From Microglena sp. YARC (lineage: Eukaryota; Chlorophyta; Chlorophyceae; Chlamydomonadales; Chlamydomonadaceae): a stretch of 64,000 nt of DNA. The notes below the pieces were generated by a model, which was given only the letters and a program-made list of their open reading frames with translations, was not told the origin of the DNA and ran no database searches. The translations under genes were made by a program, and so were the position numbers. Positions within the stretch are counted from its first letter, which is position 1, and the number at the start of each line of letters is the position of its first letter. Below are positions 19,759 to 31,700 of the stretch, piece by piece. The DNA lies in contig CM039464.1 in assembly GCA_022414725.1 (NCBI GenBank), positions 17,915,405 through 17,979,404 on the forward strand. Reading direction: 5' to 3'.

Positions 19759-21052
19759 ATGACAACAACCTCTTATGTATCTGAGTCGGGATCTAAGTTT
19801 GGGCATAAGGACATTGCTTACAGTCTTCTTCTTTCTCGCATTCTTGCCCTCATTAATTCATACGTCTTCTCGTATTTCAGGTCGACCGTCAATTTCTACC
19901 TTTGTCTTGAAGCTTGCCCCAGTTTCTTGTGCAGGGCGTAGTTTTGGTGCTTATGCAGTCTGTCTTGAAGTCCTTTAATATTCAAACAGACGCAGCGATG
20001 GAAACACTGACGGTTTGGACATTGTAGACATGTGGACTGACATTCTGAACTACGACTGCCGAGAATCTGCTGCCACTCCTTCGGATATATCTTCTTCAAT
20101 CACATCGCCACTTCTCCATGGTCTTTACTGACTCATCGACAACGAAGCGAACGTACGTTACACATCTCCCTCGGAGGTTTATGTTGTCACGCCACGTGGA
20201 CCACCCGGATCATCGTTTTCGCGTCACGGATCATTTCCGCGTTGCTGCTAACAACGATCGCTCCTTTGCAAGGTCTCTCGTGCTCTATCCCTATCCTATC
20301 GGGGAAGACGATCACAAGAGCATTTGCAAGCAATTCGAGGATTTAAGATAGTCCCGTTCGACGCAGATGCTACGCGTCCTTTATATCGACGTTGTCTGTT
20401 GGGGGAGCACCGTGTTCGTATGCGTAAGCTTCCTTCTGGTGGTTTCGTTCTCAATAACCAATAAGTAGATAGTGGGGGCGATGATGTAGATGGTGTGATT
20501 GAATTTGGATTCACGAATGGTTCTGTGGTCTCCGTGCGTGGCGGCGCTGTACTGGTGCGTGAGTTAAGCGACCCTGGGTGGATGGGTTCATTGAGTCCGC
20601 GATGGAACAGATATTTTAGGGGACCTCCCGACGTAGTAGTGGTGGATTCGACGGGTGGTGTCGCATTGTTGTGGTTATCGGAGGGGGGGGGGGCGTCAAT
20701 TGGTGGGCAGCCGTCGATCCTACAGCAGCTAAGACGTGACGTTGTTTTATCATTGGATAGCGTGTTGGACGCGCGTATGGCATCCTCGCGGACAAGAATA
20801 CTCTTGTTGTGCGACTACATTGAACTGAGATCCATTCTTATTGAGAAAAGAAGGAGAATACGCGAACACAAGACGTCGAGGCGGGGGCTCTTTGGTGTCG
20901 TCGTCAACAAGGGGGAAGGCTTCCATGATAATGAGTCGCGAAGGACTTCGCACTGCAAGAACTCGCTCTTAGTATTGGTCTTCTTCTACTACTTCGATAA
21001 GACATATGATCTCCAGCTGATCATGATAGTGTTAACAATCACTTCAGAATGA
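19759..21052 (+). pseudogene. Decayed or unreadable coding region, unknown product
   Basis: Several consecutive plus-strand frames (19759-19941, 20118-20351, 20495-21052) together suggest one gene interrupted by frame slips. The longest piece, 185 residues from 20495, starts MIEFGFTNGSVVSVRGGAVL and has a hydrophobic segment near its end. Nothing in it is recognised. The region could equally be non-viral. 21053-22300 holds only short frames with no recognisable content. Confidence 0.3.
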
Positions 21053-22310
21053 CGATGATGTATCATTTATCACTGCAAATATCTGATGGGGCTGCCTCTC
21101 CGTCTTTTTTATCGCAAGGGTTTCTCTTGGAGTCCAAGCTGATGCACAAGGTCGAACGTGGAGGGGTAAGTTTCGTTGTGATTGGGGCAGACAGCATTGG
21201 TAGCCTACTATCGGAGATCGATTGCTTAGAGTAGGGGGTATCCTGTGACTTCAGCGAAGGCTCGCGCAGTTACCGTCAGTATTTGGTAGTGGTCACGGTT
21301 TCATACTATGTTTACACGCTGATACGCGTTTGCGTGCTGTATCTTGGATAAATGCATACGAGCGTCTCTCTTGCATTTTTGGATCAGATATTGAGGACAT
21401 GGCCACTCGTAATGCGTTGGAAAATGGAGATCCCATTTGCACAAGTTTTGAGAATGAGAATGAGACTCCTCAAAGGGCGCAACAACAGTCTTCATTAGTT
21501 GATGTTGGTCGGAATACTTCGGACGACGCGTCTTCGACAACATTTGAATGGCAGTGGACGTTAACGACATAATGGACGTTATTCTTATCAGAATCTCCTA
21601 TAATTGTCCTCCGAGGTCCGTGGTGGTGGTGCTCGACGTCAGAAGGACGGTCGTGTTTCTTTGGCGACCGTTTGTTGGGTGATGTCAGTGGATCGTCCCC
21701 TGGATAATGCATTTCAAGTATATTGCAGGATTCGCGTCGCAAGGGTCGGCTTCCATTCCGTAGCCTTAAGACTGACGCCAACGTTCGCTATGTGGTTTCT
21801 TCTGTGTGTTGTTGCATTTCGACATGTTGGCGTCGGATACATTGAAGGCGCTCGACAAGACACTTGTGAGTCTGCGTGACCGCAGAGCAGCGTTTCGGGA
21901 ACGCATGCGACGAGCGTAACTTGACGCCGTTGACTGAAGTATGAGGAGTTTGAGCTGAAACTAGCTTCGGGAGTGCGTGTCATTCTTTCCCCAACTTTAT
22001 TGCGATGCTAGGTGCACTTATAATCGCGCTGCGTCACCGGGAAAAGCGTCACCGTTCTCCTCTGATGTTGTTTTTCTGGTGTCGAGGAAACATCGTGTTG
22101 TTGTTTGCTTTATGAGGGTGATCGTTCTTCAACTTTCGGTTGAGGTTGTTCTACCCCTTTCGTATTCAATTTTGAGCTTCCTTCAAATCCTCGTTGTCGC
22201 GATGAGCGTGAACGCGTCCGTTCGGATGGTGTGCGGCAGTGACACTATCCGACGCTTCTTGTTGACCCAGTTTAAGCAATACAAATGGTGAGCCATAGAA
22301 GAAGGTCTAA

Positions 22311-22397
22311 TGAATGCTAATAGCTAATTCTGTGTTATGTAATGCTAATGTTATGCTAATGCTAATGCTAATGCTAATGGCTAATGCTAATTGCTAA
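22311..22397 (+). repeat. (GCTAAT)n microsatellite
   Basis: Imperfect tandem GCTAAT and related hexamers. Confidence 0.85.
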
Positions 22398-24327
22398 CGA
22401 ACTTGTTCTAAAGTGAACCGTTCAAAACAGGTGTGGAAATATGACGATTTTTCGGATGGTGATACTTTTGAGTGCTTGTTATATTGGTGTTGACGAGGCA
22501 ATGGACCTGTTTCTCCTGTCGGTGGGGGGGTATGGTGGGCCCTGAGTTGTCGTTCCGTACCCTTTCCTAATCGCTTCTGTCATTCGGCTGAATGATGGTG
22601 GCAGTTGTAGATAAGGGTTGTCGAATGTTCTCTATGGGGGGATTTGCACAGTTGTTCGTCTAATGTCATCTCTGTTGCATCAGTTTTGACGAATTCAAGG
22701 ATTCGGTCCCCCAATTTCCGGTCTTTGAAAGATTCAGACGAGTGTATGCAGGTACGTCAGATCTGAATCTTTGCGTGCGTGACCGATGAATTTTGAGGAG
22801 GGTAGTGGAGCGTGGAGTTCAATTCGACGGGGGTTTTTTCCCCCTAAAAAGTCGTCGGCCGGAAAGTGTCGGCGTTTTTTGCTGATTGGTAAACATTCAT
22901 TGCTTGGTTGTTAATAGTTGGTAACGCCTTGAATTTGCGTTTCGTCCAATTGGAGTCACCCATGGTTTTCATGGGTCTTCACCTCCGCTTTTAAATGAGA
23001 AGATGATGATGATGCAAATAATAAGAGTACAGGGCAAGACGAACCTTGCATCTCCTAGATAGGTCAGATATGGACGATGCTTGGACAAGAGGTACTATGA
23101 TGGGGCAAGATGCAACGTTGATTGTTCCCGAGGGACGTGTGCTCACTTATTTGGCAATTCGGCGTTGTATACGGCTATACGTTCAAGCATGAACTTACTT
23201 GGACAAGATCTGATACATAAATTCTTCGCTCGACGTGTTGCGAGCGTGATCATAACGTTTGTGTCAACATAATGATGGGGTTGCTTTGCGGTTTGCTGAG
23301 GGCGGTGCTTAAACTGCGTTATCTGTGATTGTCTGGGCGCTTGGGAGGACATTAAAGCATGTTCGGTCGAATGGACGACGTGGGATGGCGACCGAGCCTC
23401 ATGGACGAGGGAGGCGGTGAGGTTATCAAGCGCAGTACAATTGCTATCTGGAGAATATCGATGGGGGAGGACCGTGATTTTTTGAAAGATTATCGCAATA
23501 TGCGCGGGTGACAAGTTTCTTGGGACGATGTGATCGTGATTTTTCTCTCCGAGTGTTCTGGTGGTGGTGGTGCGGGACGAAGACCTGTTCATGAGATGTC
23601 AAGTCGCATGTAGGGTAGTATGTACGAGGAGGGGGAGATGGATGCTAGGCGATATGTATTGGGAAGATGATAACTGCAAACTGGCATGAGGTTGAAACAC
23701 AATAATGCTGTAAGGACAGAGATTGGGGGTTTTGACTTGTTGTTTATTGTCTTTCTTTCGTTGTTCTGCAATAAAGTGGCCATCTTAATAATCTCTCCAG
23801 ACTACAGATCGTTGCTTTTTGCGGCAACTTAAGGGGGGGTGGGAGGGGCAGCAGGGTTTAGAGAGGTTCTTAAAATATCGTTATATTTGGTAAACCGGTC
23901 AACCGGGTTGTGTCAATCGCGACGCCGCATTTTGGTTAATTTCAGGTACATTTGCGGCCCAGGGTGAACTGCGTGGGGGACATGGCGAGTGTTTTAGGGG
24001 CTGCCGGAGGCTAAGTGTCAAACGAATGGCTGATGGGGTACGAAATGCGGCGCCGGCGGAGTGGTCAAGTCATCACGCACACGCACGGTACCGCGCAGGT
24101 CAAGCAGGCTCGAAGGGCTTGTGCTTGACATACATTTCATCTGATACCATCGTTTCTATGAGTCAGCAGGTTCAATTAGCATGGTGATTCACTCCGTTGA
24201 ATTTAAGCTACCTATATCTCGAACTATGAATTTCTTATTACAACATCCGGGGGTCGGGGAATGTAGTAGAAGACAATGAAATTCCTAGGGGTATATAGGG
24301 GTCCAAATCTCGGGGATGGCTGTCTTA
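22398..24327. other. Gene-poor tract before the scaffold gap
   Basis: No frame longer than about 150 codons and no recognised motif. Base use differs from the viral blocks (G/T-rich on the plus strand, runs of GGGG). It could be host DNA or a decayed part of the insertion. Confidence 0.5.
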
Positions 24328-25327
24328 NNNNNNNNNNNNNNNNNNNNNNNNNNNNNNNNNNNNNNNNNNNNNNNNNNNNNNNNNNNNNNNNNNNNNNNNN
24401 NNNNNNNNNNNNNNNNNNNNNNNNNNNNNNNNNNNNNNNNNNNNNNNNNNNNNNNNNNNNNNNNNNNNNNNNNNNNNNNNNNNNNNNNNNNNNNNNNNNN
24501 NNNNNNNNNNNNNNNNNNNNNNNNNNNNNNNNNNNNNNNNNNNNNNNNNNNNNNNNNNNNNNNNNNNNNNNNNNNNNNNNNNNNNNNNNNNNNNNNNNNN
24601 NNNNNNNNNNNNNNNNNNNNNNNNNNNNNNNNNNNNNNNNNNNNNNNNNNNNNNNNNNNNNNNNNNNNNNNNNNNNNNNNNNNNNNNNNNNNNNNNNNNN
24701 NNNNNNNNNNNNNNNNNNNNNNNNNNNNNNNNNNNNNNNNNNNNNNNNNNNNNNNNNNNNNNNNNNNNNNNNNNNNNNNNNNNNNNNNNNNNNNNNNNNN
24801 NNNNNNNNNNNNNNNNNNNNNNNNNNNNNNNNNNNNNNNNNNNNNNNNNNNNNNNNNNNNNNNNNNNNNNNNNNNNNNNNNNNNNNNNNNNNNNNNNNNN
24901 NNNNNNNNNNNNNNNNNNNNNNNNNNNNNNNNNNNNNNNNNNNNNNNNNNNNNNNNNNNNNNNNNNNNNNNNNNNNNNNNNNNNNNNNNNNNNNNNNNNN
25001 NNNNNNNNNNNNNNNNNNNNNNNNNNNNNNNNNNNNNNNNNNNNNNNNNNNNNNNNNNNNNNNNNNNNNNNNNNNNNNNNNNNNNNNNNNNNNNNNNNNN
25101 NNNNNNNNNNNNNNNNNNNNNNNNNNNNNNNNNNNNNNNNNNNNNNNNNNNNNNNNNNNNNNNNNNNNNNNNNNNNNNNNNNNNNNNNNNNNNNNNNNNN
25201 NNNNNNNNNNNNNNNNNNNNNNNNNNNNNNNNNNNNNNNNNNNNNNNNNNNNNNNNNNNNNNNNNNNNNNNNNNNNNNNNNNNNNNNNNNNNNNNNNNNN
25301 NNNNNNNNNNNNNNNNNNNNNNNNNNN
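24328..25327. other. Assembly gap of exactly 1000 N
   Basis: 1000 consecutive unknown bases, a round number typical of a scaffold join of unknown true length. Open frames drawn across it are artefacts. Confidence 0.98.
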
Positions 25328-26476
25328 AGAGGAGAGATCAAAATTATCTGCTGCAATGGCAACAACCCAGTATCGTAGGCTCTATAGATCCTATTCGTCT
25401 CACAGACAGACCAAACACGATTCTTCGACAAAACCGTCACACACATCTGTCGCAGACACAACAACAAAGTAGCGACGCAAAGGACGCACTCTGCCGCTCA
25501 GATCTTTGATGACACAACATTATTGCTGAGATGATGCCGCCATTCTTGCGGACTAACGATGAAGATGAAGATGCCGGACACCGGTCTGTACGACCCCTTC
25601 AACCTGAAAAATACAGAGTGATTGCCTCGGCGAGGCTCGAGCCAGAAGCTGTGCGACAATTCTGTTCTATGTGCGTGCGACACCACATGCCGATGTTACA
25701 AATATCTTTACCGTGAAGAGGTTCTCTGCGATCTTCGCGCTCTCCGGACGCATTCGCTGGCGTGCGCATCCATGCGTGAAGTCTGATCATGCCGTTCCCC
25801 TGTTTTCGGCGATCCTCAGGCGGAGGCGCGACGCTCCCCCAGTGCATGTTTGTGTTCGATACAGTCATCGGGAAGTGGACACCCGAGTAAATGGTAAAAT
25901 ATTTTTTGAGAAGGTTTGCAACAGTTGCCAGACAAATAAATAGTTCAGGGACAGACAATAAATTGTTTGCAGATATGGAACAGTGTTGTTCTTGCATATG
26001 TGCTTGGGAAGTGCGGTTTGCTTGAATAAGTACACTTTGCAATAATTGTCAATTCACCTGCGATGTTGACATAGACATTGTGGGGGGGGGCATCAAATCC
26101 AATGTGCGCTGTGGTGCAACCTGGCACCGAGACGTGAACGCTGCCAAGAACCTTCTTCTGCTTCTGTAAAACGTGTATGGACGGGAGAGACCTGAGGCAT
26201 TTCTGTGTTCCCGTCGTCTCTTCCCAAACCACAGTTTCCATCGAGGCGAGTGTGAGCGCTAGAACCGACCGACCCACCTGGGTTTTGTCAGCAGCTTGCC
26301 TTGTTATGCCTTTGGGACAGCTTAAATGCTGAAATACAGAGATGAAGGGCAAAAAAAAAAATATGTACTCGCCTTTAGCTGATCTACCATTGGGGTTTCA
26401 AGGGTCACCGGTAGGGCGTCCCACAATTGCGTCTCCGACTGTAAGTTCGATGACAACTCCAAATATGTAAAAATGT
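25328..26476. other. Tract after the gap with a possible exon on the minus strand
   Basis: The best candidate is 26326-26055 (minus): a polypyrimidine tract ending TATTTCAG, an open segment including HVSVPGCTTAHIG, then a GCAG/GTGAAT donor-like end. This suggests a host or transposon exon, but no domain was recognised. A second minus frame, 25599-26042, shows no known motif. Confidence 0.3.
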
Positions 26477-26502
26477 ATGTATCTGCCTGAATGCATCGGG
26501 CA

Positions 26503-26565
26503 AACCTTTCTCAGACTCTACAAAAATAATAAGGTCCCAAAATTAAATGAAAACAACTGTATGAG
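26503..26565. repeat. Tc1/mariner-like end, degenerate
   Basis: AGGTCCCAAAATTAAATGAA followed by AACAACTGTA resembles the terminal repeat of the small element at 34700-34903. No partner end was found nearby. Confidence 0.45.
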
Positions 26566-26597
26566 ACACATTATTTCATATCCTCATACAAAACCAA

Positions 26598-27227
26598 ATG
26601 GAGAAAATCAACGACATCGACGTCAATTTGATCAACAAACGCGCGTTCGACACCGCACGTCGCATCCAAGGAAACAATACCGAGGAAATACAGAAGAATT
26701 TAGTTAATACCAACAATACTATGACCACGTGCAAAACAGCAAGCGACACACAACGTGCATTCAAGACAAACAATGCCGTTTCCAAACCTGTTGTACCCAC
26801 AAGAACACGGACTTAGTCGCGCAAATGAATGAGAGCTGGAACATAACCGCACACACTTTCATCTGACGCTAGACAAAGAAGCATCGCGTTTGATAAGGGA
26901 AACAAGACTGCAAAAGTCGATGTCTACAGAATGCGTCAAGAGGAATTGCAACTCGAGTATATGCGCAATCTATACAAAGTGAAGAAATACATAGTGATCA
27001 AGACATGCATGATCATCTGCATCGCGGCATTGGTTTACAGGATACACACTTCCGGAAAACTGAAGAAGAAATTTGCCATTATCATCATCGCAGTTGTAAC
27101 AATTATATACATCATTTCAATTATCAGAGACCTGACCGATGCAAACAAAGCGACGTCACATGGACTGGGAAGCGTTACTAATTGGAAGAGCAATAATATT
27201 GAAGGAAACAAAGGAAAGTGCGAGTAA
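26598..27227 (+). CDS. Membrane protein with helical N-terminus and two TM helices, frame-broken
   Basis: Two plus-strand frames (26598-26816, starting MEKINDIDVNLINKRAFDTA, and 26931-27227), with an intermediate segment in a third frame, probably form one gene of about 200 residues. The N-terminal half is polar and coiled-coil-like. The C-terminal half has helices at about residues 20-36 and 48-66 of the second frame, followed by a short Gly/Asn/Trp tail. This layout resembles small virion membrane proteins of giant viruses (from memory). An A repeat starts 22 bp after the stop. Confidence 0.55.
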
Positions 27228-27248
27228 ACGTGACCTTGTGACATACAT

Positions 27249-27406
27249 CTACACTCGACGGAACACTTAAATGAAACGTCTTTTGTACGGCCATACCGGA
27301 ATGTGTTGTAGCGACCACAGGGCGGTGGTGTACAATCGCGATTCCGCTCCAGACCATGTTCCGCCGACTGTATTAAAAATCCGCCTGGAGGCAAGAACGA
27401 CCATTA
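27249..27406 (+). repeat. Chimeric A plus B intergenic repeat
   Basis: Begins CTACACTCGACGGAACACTT, then AAATGAAACG. It ends in the degenerate right end of the B element (GATTCCGCTCCAGACCATGT ... ACGACCAT). A reversed A-like stretch (GTTTCATTTTACAGTTCCGC) follows at 27408. Confidence 0.7.
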
Positions 27407-27451
27407 TGTTTCATTTTACAGTTCCGCCGACATCATCTGCAAGTTGTATTG

Positions 27452-27459
27452 AGTGTAAA
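27452..27459 (+). promoter_or_regulatory. AGTGTAAA motif
   Basis: Same octamer as at 18573, here about 80 bp before the start of the next gene. Inferred promoter element. Confidence 0.3.
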
Positions 27460-27488
27460 TAGATATAACACAAATTTAAATTAAAAGT

Positions 27489-27525
27489 AAAATTCAAATT
27501 CAAATTCAAATTCAAATTCAAATCC
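27489..27525 (+). repeat. (AAATTC)n microsatellite
   Basis: Six tandem copies of a hexamer directly upstream of the next gene. Confidence 0.85.
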
Positions 27526-27539
27526 AATTGAGAGGAACG

Positions 27540-28181
27540 ATGCATATAGTCCACCTTTTCTGCCGAACGTCATGCACCATAAAGAAAACCCGAACTATGA
27601 CTACAGAAACGATCATATGGGCGACAGGAAGACAACATATCATTGGCAACCGCATAATGCTCCTCCCCCTCTCGTGTGGGACACGGAATGACGACTTCGA
27701 CTTCCAAGTCAAAGCATTAGACATGTTGACAGGGTTAGCGGGACCTGCTTTGTACGCACATGACGACATATACTGTCTGGACACACTCTACGTCGCATTA
27801 ATGTGGGGGATGAACATGTCTGCGGGCTACCTCGTAGATTGCTTTGCCCACACGCTACCAAAGGAGGCACTCACGATGCCGCACAGGTGGATATGCCGAT
27901 TCTTGTGTATGTGCGCATCGCACCCAGACGTTGTGGACACAATCAGAGTCAAACTCTTGTACGTTAATCTGTTTGGAGGCGAACAAATAGAATATCAGGA
28001 AACCTACGAAACAACGATGGACACCATCTTGAAGATACTGTTCGGGGAGTACATAGCCGTGACAAACTCCATCGTACAAGACAACTGCGAGCCGGAAACG
28101 TTCGAAAATGTTATCAAGTATACGCGATACGTGATGAAACTGGACGAGGATGGACTCGACCCAAAACCAATTGCGGATTGA
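27540..28181 (+). CDS. Unknown protein of about 214 residues
   Basis: The first ATG is at 27540; an alternative start at 27597 (MTTETIIWATG) would remove a Cys-rich lead. Intact frame, mixed alpha-helical composition with hydrophobic Cys-containing helices (ALMWGMNMSAGYLVDCFAHT, WICRFLCMCASH) and an acidic C-terminal half. No domain recognised. It lies between a membrane protein and RPB1. Confidence 0.6.
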   Translation: MHIVHLFCRTSCTIKKTRTMTTETIIWATGRQHIIGNRIMLLPLSCGTRNDDFDFQVKALDMLTGLAGPALYAHDDIYCLDTLYVALMWGMNMSAGYLVDCFAHTLPKEALTMPHRWICRFLCMCASHPDVVDTIRVKLLYVNLFGGEQIEYQETYETTMDTILKILFGEYIAVTNSIVQDNCEPETFENVIKYTRYVMKLDEDGLDPKPIAD

Positions 28182-28221
28182 ATGTCGAAGTCTACAGACG
28201 TTGGCACCAACTCTCACGACA

Positions 28222-28578
28222 TCACGACATTCGGCCCCACCCTTCATCGGGGCATGGTATCGTCATTGAAGTAGATCGCGTACTCCCCCCTGGAGTTCGT
28301 AGCACAGGTTTTGTGTGGATTTGGATATGCTGGATAACTTCGGTGCAGAACAAAGACTCGTTACCCTTGTAGAAGAACCCGAACTGACCAAAGTAGCCGG
28401 ATATGTCCTTGTACAAATTATAGACGTCGATCATGCTACACGCACTACTGCGGTAGTATCCATTTGACGAGTCGCCGCACTCCTGATCTTGATATCCACA
28501 AGCATCTAGGTGTGTTTGCGACTCAACTGTAGGTTCATGAGTCTTAGAAGACAGGCGAGATTGGACGGGATCCAGCAT
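28222..28578 (-). CDS. Possible small protein, minus strand
   Basis: 118-residue open frame convergent with the preceding gene. It contains SMIDVYNLYKDISGYFGQFG, which looks protein-like, but there is no homology or start-site evidence. No competing plus-strand frame covers it. Confidence 0.35.
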   Translation of the reverse strand: MLDPVQSRLSSKTHEPTVESQTHLDACGYQDQECGDSSNGYYRSSACSMIDVYNLYKDISGYFGQFGFFYKGNESLFCTEVIQHIQIHTKPVLRTPGGSTRSTSMTIPCPDEGWGRMS

Positions 28579-28651
28579 TTATTTGTGTATCGATTACCAC
28601 TGTGGATATTACAAACAATTTCCACTTATACATTGACTCCAGTTAAAATTA

Positions 28652-28659
28652 AGTGTAAA
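28652..28659 (+). promoter_or_regulatory. AGTGTAAA motif upstream of RPB1
   Basis: Octamer about 110 bp before the RPB1 ATG at 28768. Inferred promoter element. Confidence 0.3.
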
Positions 28660-28767
28660 GAGAACGTGCACCCAAAGAATCAAATGTGTCGTGTGACTAT
28701 GTCGTCCCGGTTTTAATGTCCCACTCTTTGTAAACATCCTCCATCCACAAAAGAAATACATTGAAAG

Positions 28768-31700
28768 ATGTCGTCCCTCTACCGAGAACTCTCGTACGAT
28801 AGATCGATATCCCGCGTCCACGGCGTACAGTTCTCTGTCCTCGGAGAAGACGATATTCTGGCGCGTAGCGTGTGCGAGGTCAAGGTACCGCGCACATTCG
28901 ATGGGAACGACCCAGTACCGGACATACTATTCGACCCCCGAATGGGGGTGATCGATAACAGGAAGCCTTCTACGTACTCTTCAACACACAGCCGTCGCTA
29001 CACAAGATGAGCATGATGGCGCATCGAGTAAGAGTCATGCCCTACAATACCTTCCGGCTGAATGTTTGCGTATGCGCATGCTACAACGCAGACTTTGACG
29101 GAGACGAGATGAACATGCACGTCCCACAGAGCCTACAGACGCATCACGAACTGCAAGCTCTCGCAGCAGTCCCGTTGCACGTGCTCTCGCCAAGGTACTC
29201 CAAGCCAATCATATCGATAGTGCAGGACATTGCTCTAGGAGTCTACCGCATCACCCAGAAGAACATACAAATACCTGAACGTCAGCTCTTCAACCTCGTG
29301 GCACCCAACCCGACCGCGGACGCAAGGACGCTCCCTGGACGCCTTCAAGCAAACGGGGAAACGTTGGCATCAGGTCGAGAATTGCTATCGACCGTGCTAC
29401 CGCCCACGCTCAACACATACTTGATCAACGAGAACAAGGACGTGGGAGACGACAACTTCATTCCAGAGGACGACGAGATCCGCATCGAGAGAGGGAAAAT
29501 CAAGAGCGGCGTGCTGAACGCAGCAGTCTTCGGACGCGAAACAACAGGCATCGTCCATTCGGTATTCAACACGGAGGGGCCCGAAGGAGTCACGTTGATG
29601 CTGAACAACACGCAAAAACTCATATGCGACTGGCTCGTCCTCTCAGGCTTCAGTGTGGGCATCTCGGACCTCTGGATCCCCGAGGAAACACGAATCGCCA
29701 TCAGAGCCGAACTGGATAGCGCGAAGAAGATCGTGAGAGAGCTCCTTAGGAACGTGCACGAGGGAACCTTCGAAAACGTGTCCACACGCTCCAACGCCGA
29801 TTTCCTCGAGGAAAGCATCACGGTGGCACTAAAGAAGGGGGAGGAGACCGCAGGCAAACTGGCCCTCTCAGGAACCGATCCCGACACAAACAGCGTTCTC
29901 AACATGATAGCCAGCGGCTCCAAAGGAAAGCAAGTCAACTTCACACAAATGATTTCATGTCTAGGCGGACAGTCCATGGAGGGACAGCGCGTGCCCTACG
30001 GATTCGAGGGGCGCACGCTCCCGCACTTCACCAAGTATGACGACGGCCCAGAGGCCCGCGGCTTCGTTGAACACTCCTTCATCGAGGGACTCACACCGCA
30101 CGAGTTCTTCTTCCACTCCATGGCAGGACGCATCGGTCTCATCGACACTCCTGTTCGCTCCGTCACATGGGAGACGCCCATAGTCATAATGGAGGACGGG
30201 AAAGCCAAGTACGTGCGCATCGGAGAGTGGGTGGACGAGCACCTGGCTAGAGAAGCGGAAGACGTCCAGCACTTCCCCGAGGAGAGCGACCTGGAGCTGC
30301 TCGAGATCAAGACGACAGTGCACATCCCAACGCTGGACTCCGATGGCGTCGTGACGTGGGGCGCAATGACCGCAGTCACGCGCCACGACCCCGGAGAGCG
30401 TCTGTACAAGGTCACCACGCAGGGCGGCAGAGAGGTCACGGTCGCCGAGAGCAAGTCCTTGCTGGTGTGGAACTCGGACGAGGAGAAGTTCGAGGAGAAA
30501 GAATCGCCTCATGTCAATGTCGGGGACTACCTCCCTGTCACAATGCGGCTAGCTGAGCCGCCACTGGTGTGCACCCACGTCGACGTTTCCGATTTCTTCC
30601 CCAAGACAGAGTACGTCTACGGCACCGACTTCAACATCGCAATCAGGATGGTGGCCGATGCGCAGGGCGCCAAGTTCCACATCCCCAGCGGGTGGTGGAG
30701 TGAGCACAATGGCAAGGAGTTCACGCTACCCTACGACAAAAAGGCCAAGCTACAGCGCGCAACCTCAGGTGAGCCTTTTGAATCTTCTTGGGGGCATGAT
30801 CATGAGCATATATTTGAAGACTCCGATGATGATCTTAGTGAATCCCTCCTTATCTCTGCAGGTCGCTCAGAGACGGACAACATCAGGGACGGGTTCGTGT
30901 ACCCTTTCCACGCCTCGCGATGCCACGGTCACATTCCCGCAATGTTCGAGCTCGACTTCGAGTTCGGTGTCTTTGTCGGTCTGTACCTCGCGGACGGCCA
31001 CACGTGCGAAAAGTCCGGTGTGGTGGGCATCAGCAAGAACGAGAAGGGTGTCCAAGACTTTGTGGAGGAGTGGTTCACGAGCAAGCTGGGGCTGAAGACG
31101 CGGCTTGCCGAGAACACAAACGATAGGGGCACCTCCATGACATTGTTCGGTTACTCGTCCCTGCTGGCACGCTTCCTCGACCGATTTGTAGGACACGGCT
31201 CCCACAACAAGCACGTCCCGGACATTGCATACATTGCTCCACTTGCCTTTGTGCGCGGTTTGCTGAACGGGTACTTCTCGGGGGATGGCACTATCGATAG
31301 GGGCGCAGTTTCATCTTCTTCGGTGCCCGTCGTTTGAACGAGGGCATCTCGATGTTGTGCAACCGAATTGGAGTGTTTGGTAAGATCTCAACGCTCCTGG
31401 TCGATAACCACTTGCGCAAGGAAATGAAGCCATTGTACCGCCTGAAAATCCGCGCGCAATGGGCCACCAAGCTTCGTGGCCAGCTTGGTGATCTTGTCCA
31501 CCCTGCCAAGAACCTTGCTCTAAAGTCCATGAGGTTCTCTGACACCCACGCAAACTACAAGGAGCACAACGACGTCGTACTGGACCCGATCAAGTCCATC
31601 GACATCATTGGTGTCGAGGATCACCCCAAGCTCTACGACGTCACCGTCCCGTCCACGCTCAACTTCATAGTGGCGAACGGTCTTGGTTGTCAAGATACCA

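Noticed and set aside
24276..25509. Frames of about 380-400 codons across the gap
   Set aside because: They consist almost wholly of unknown bases.
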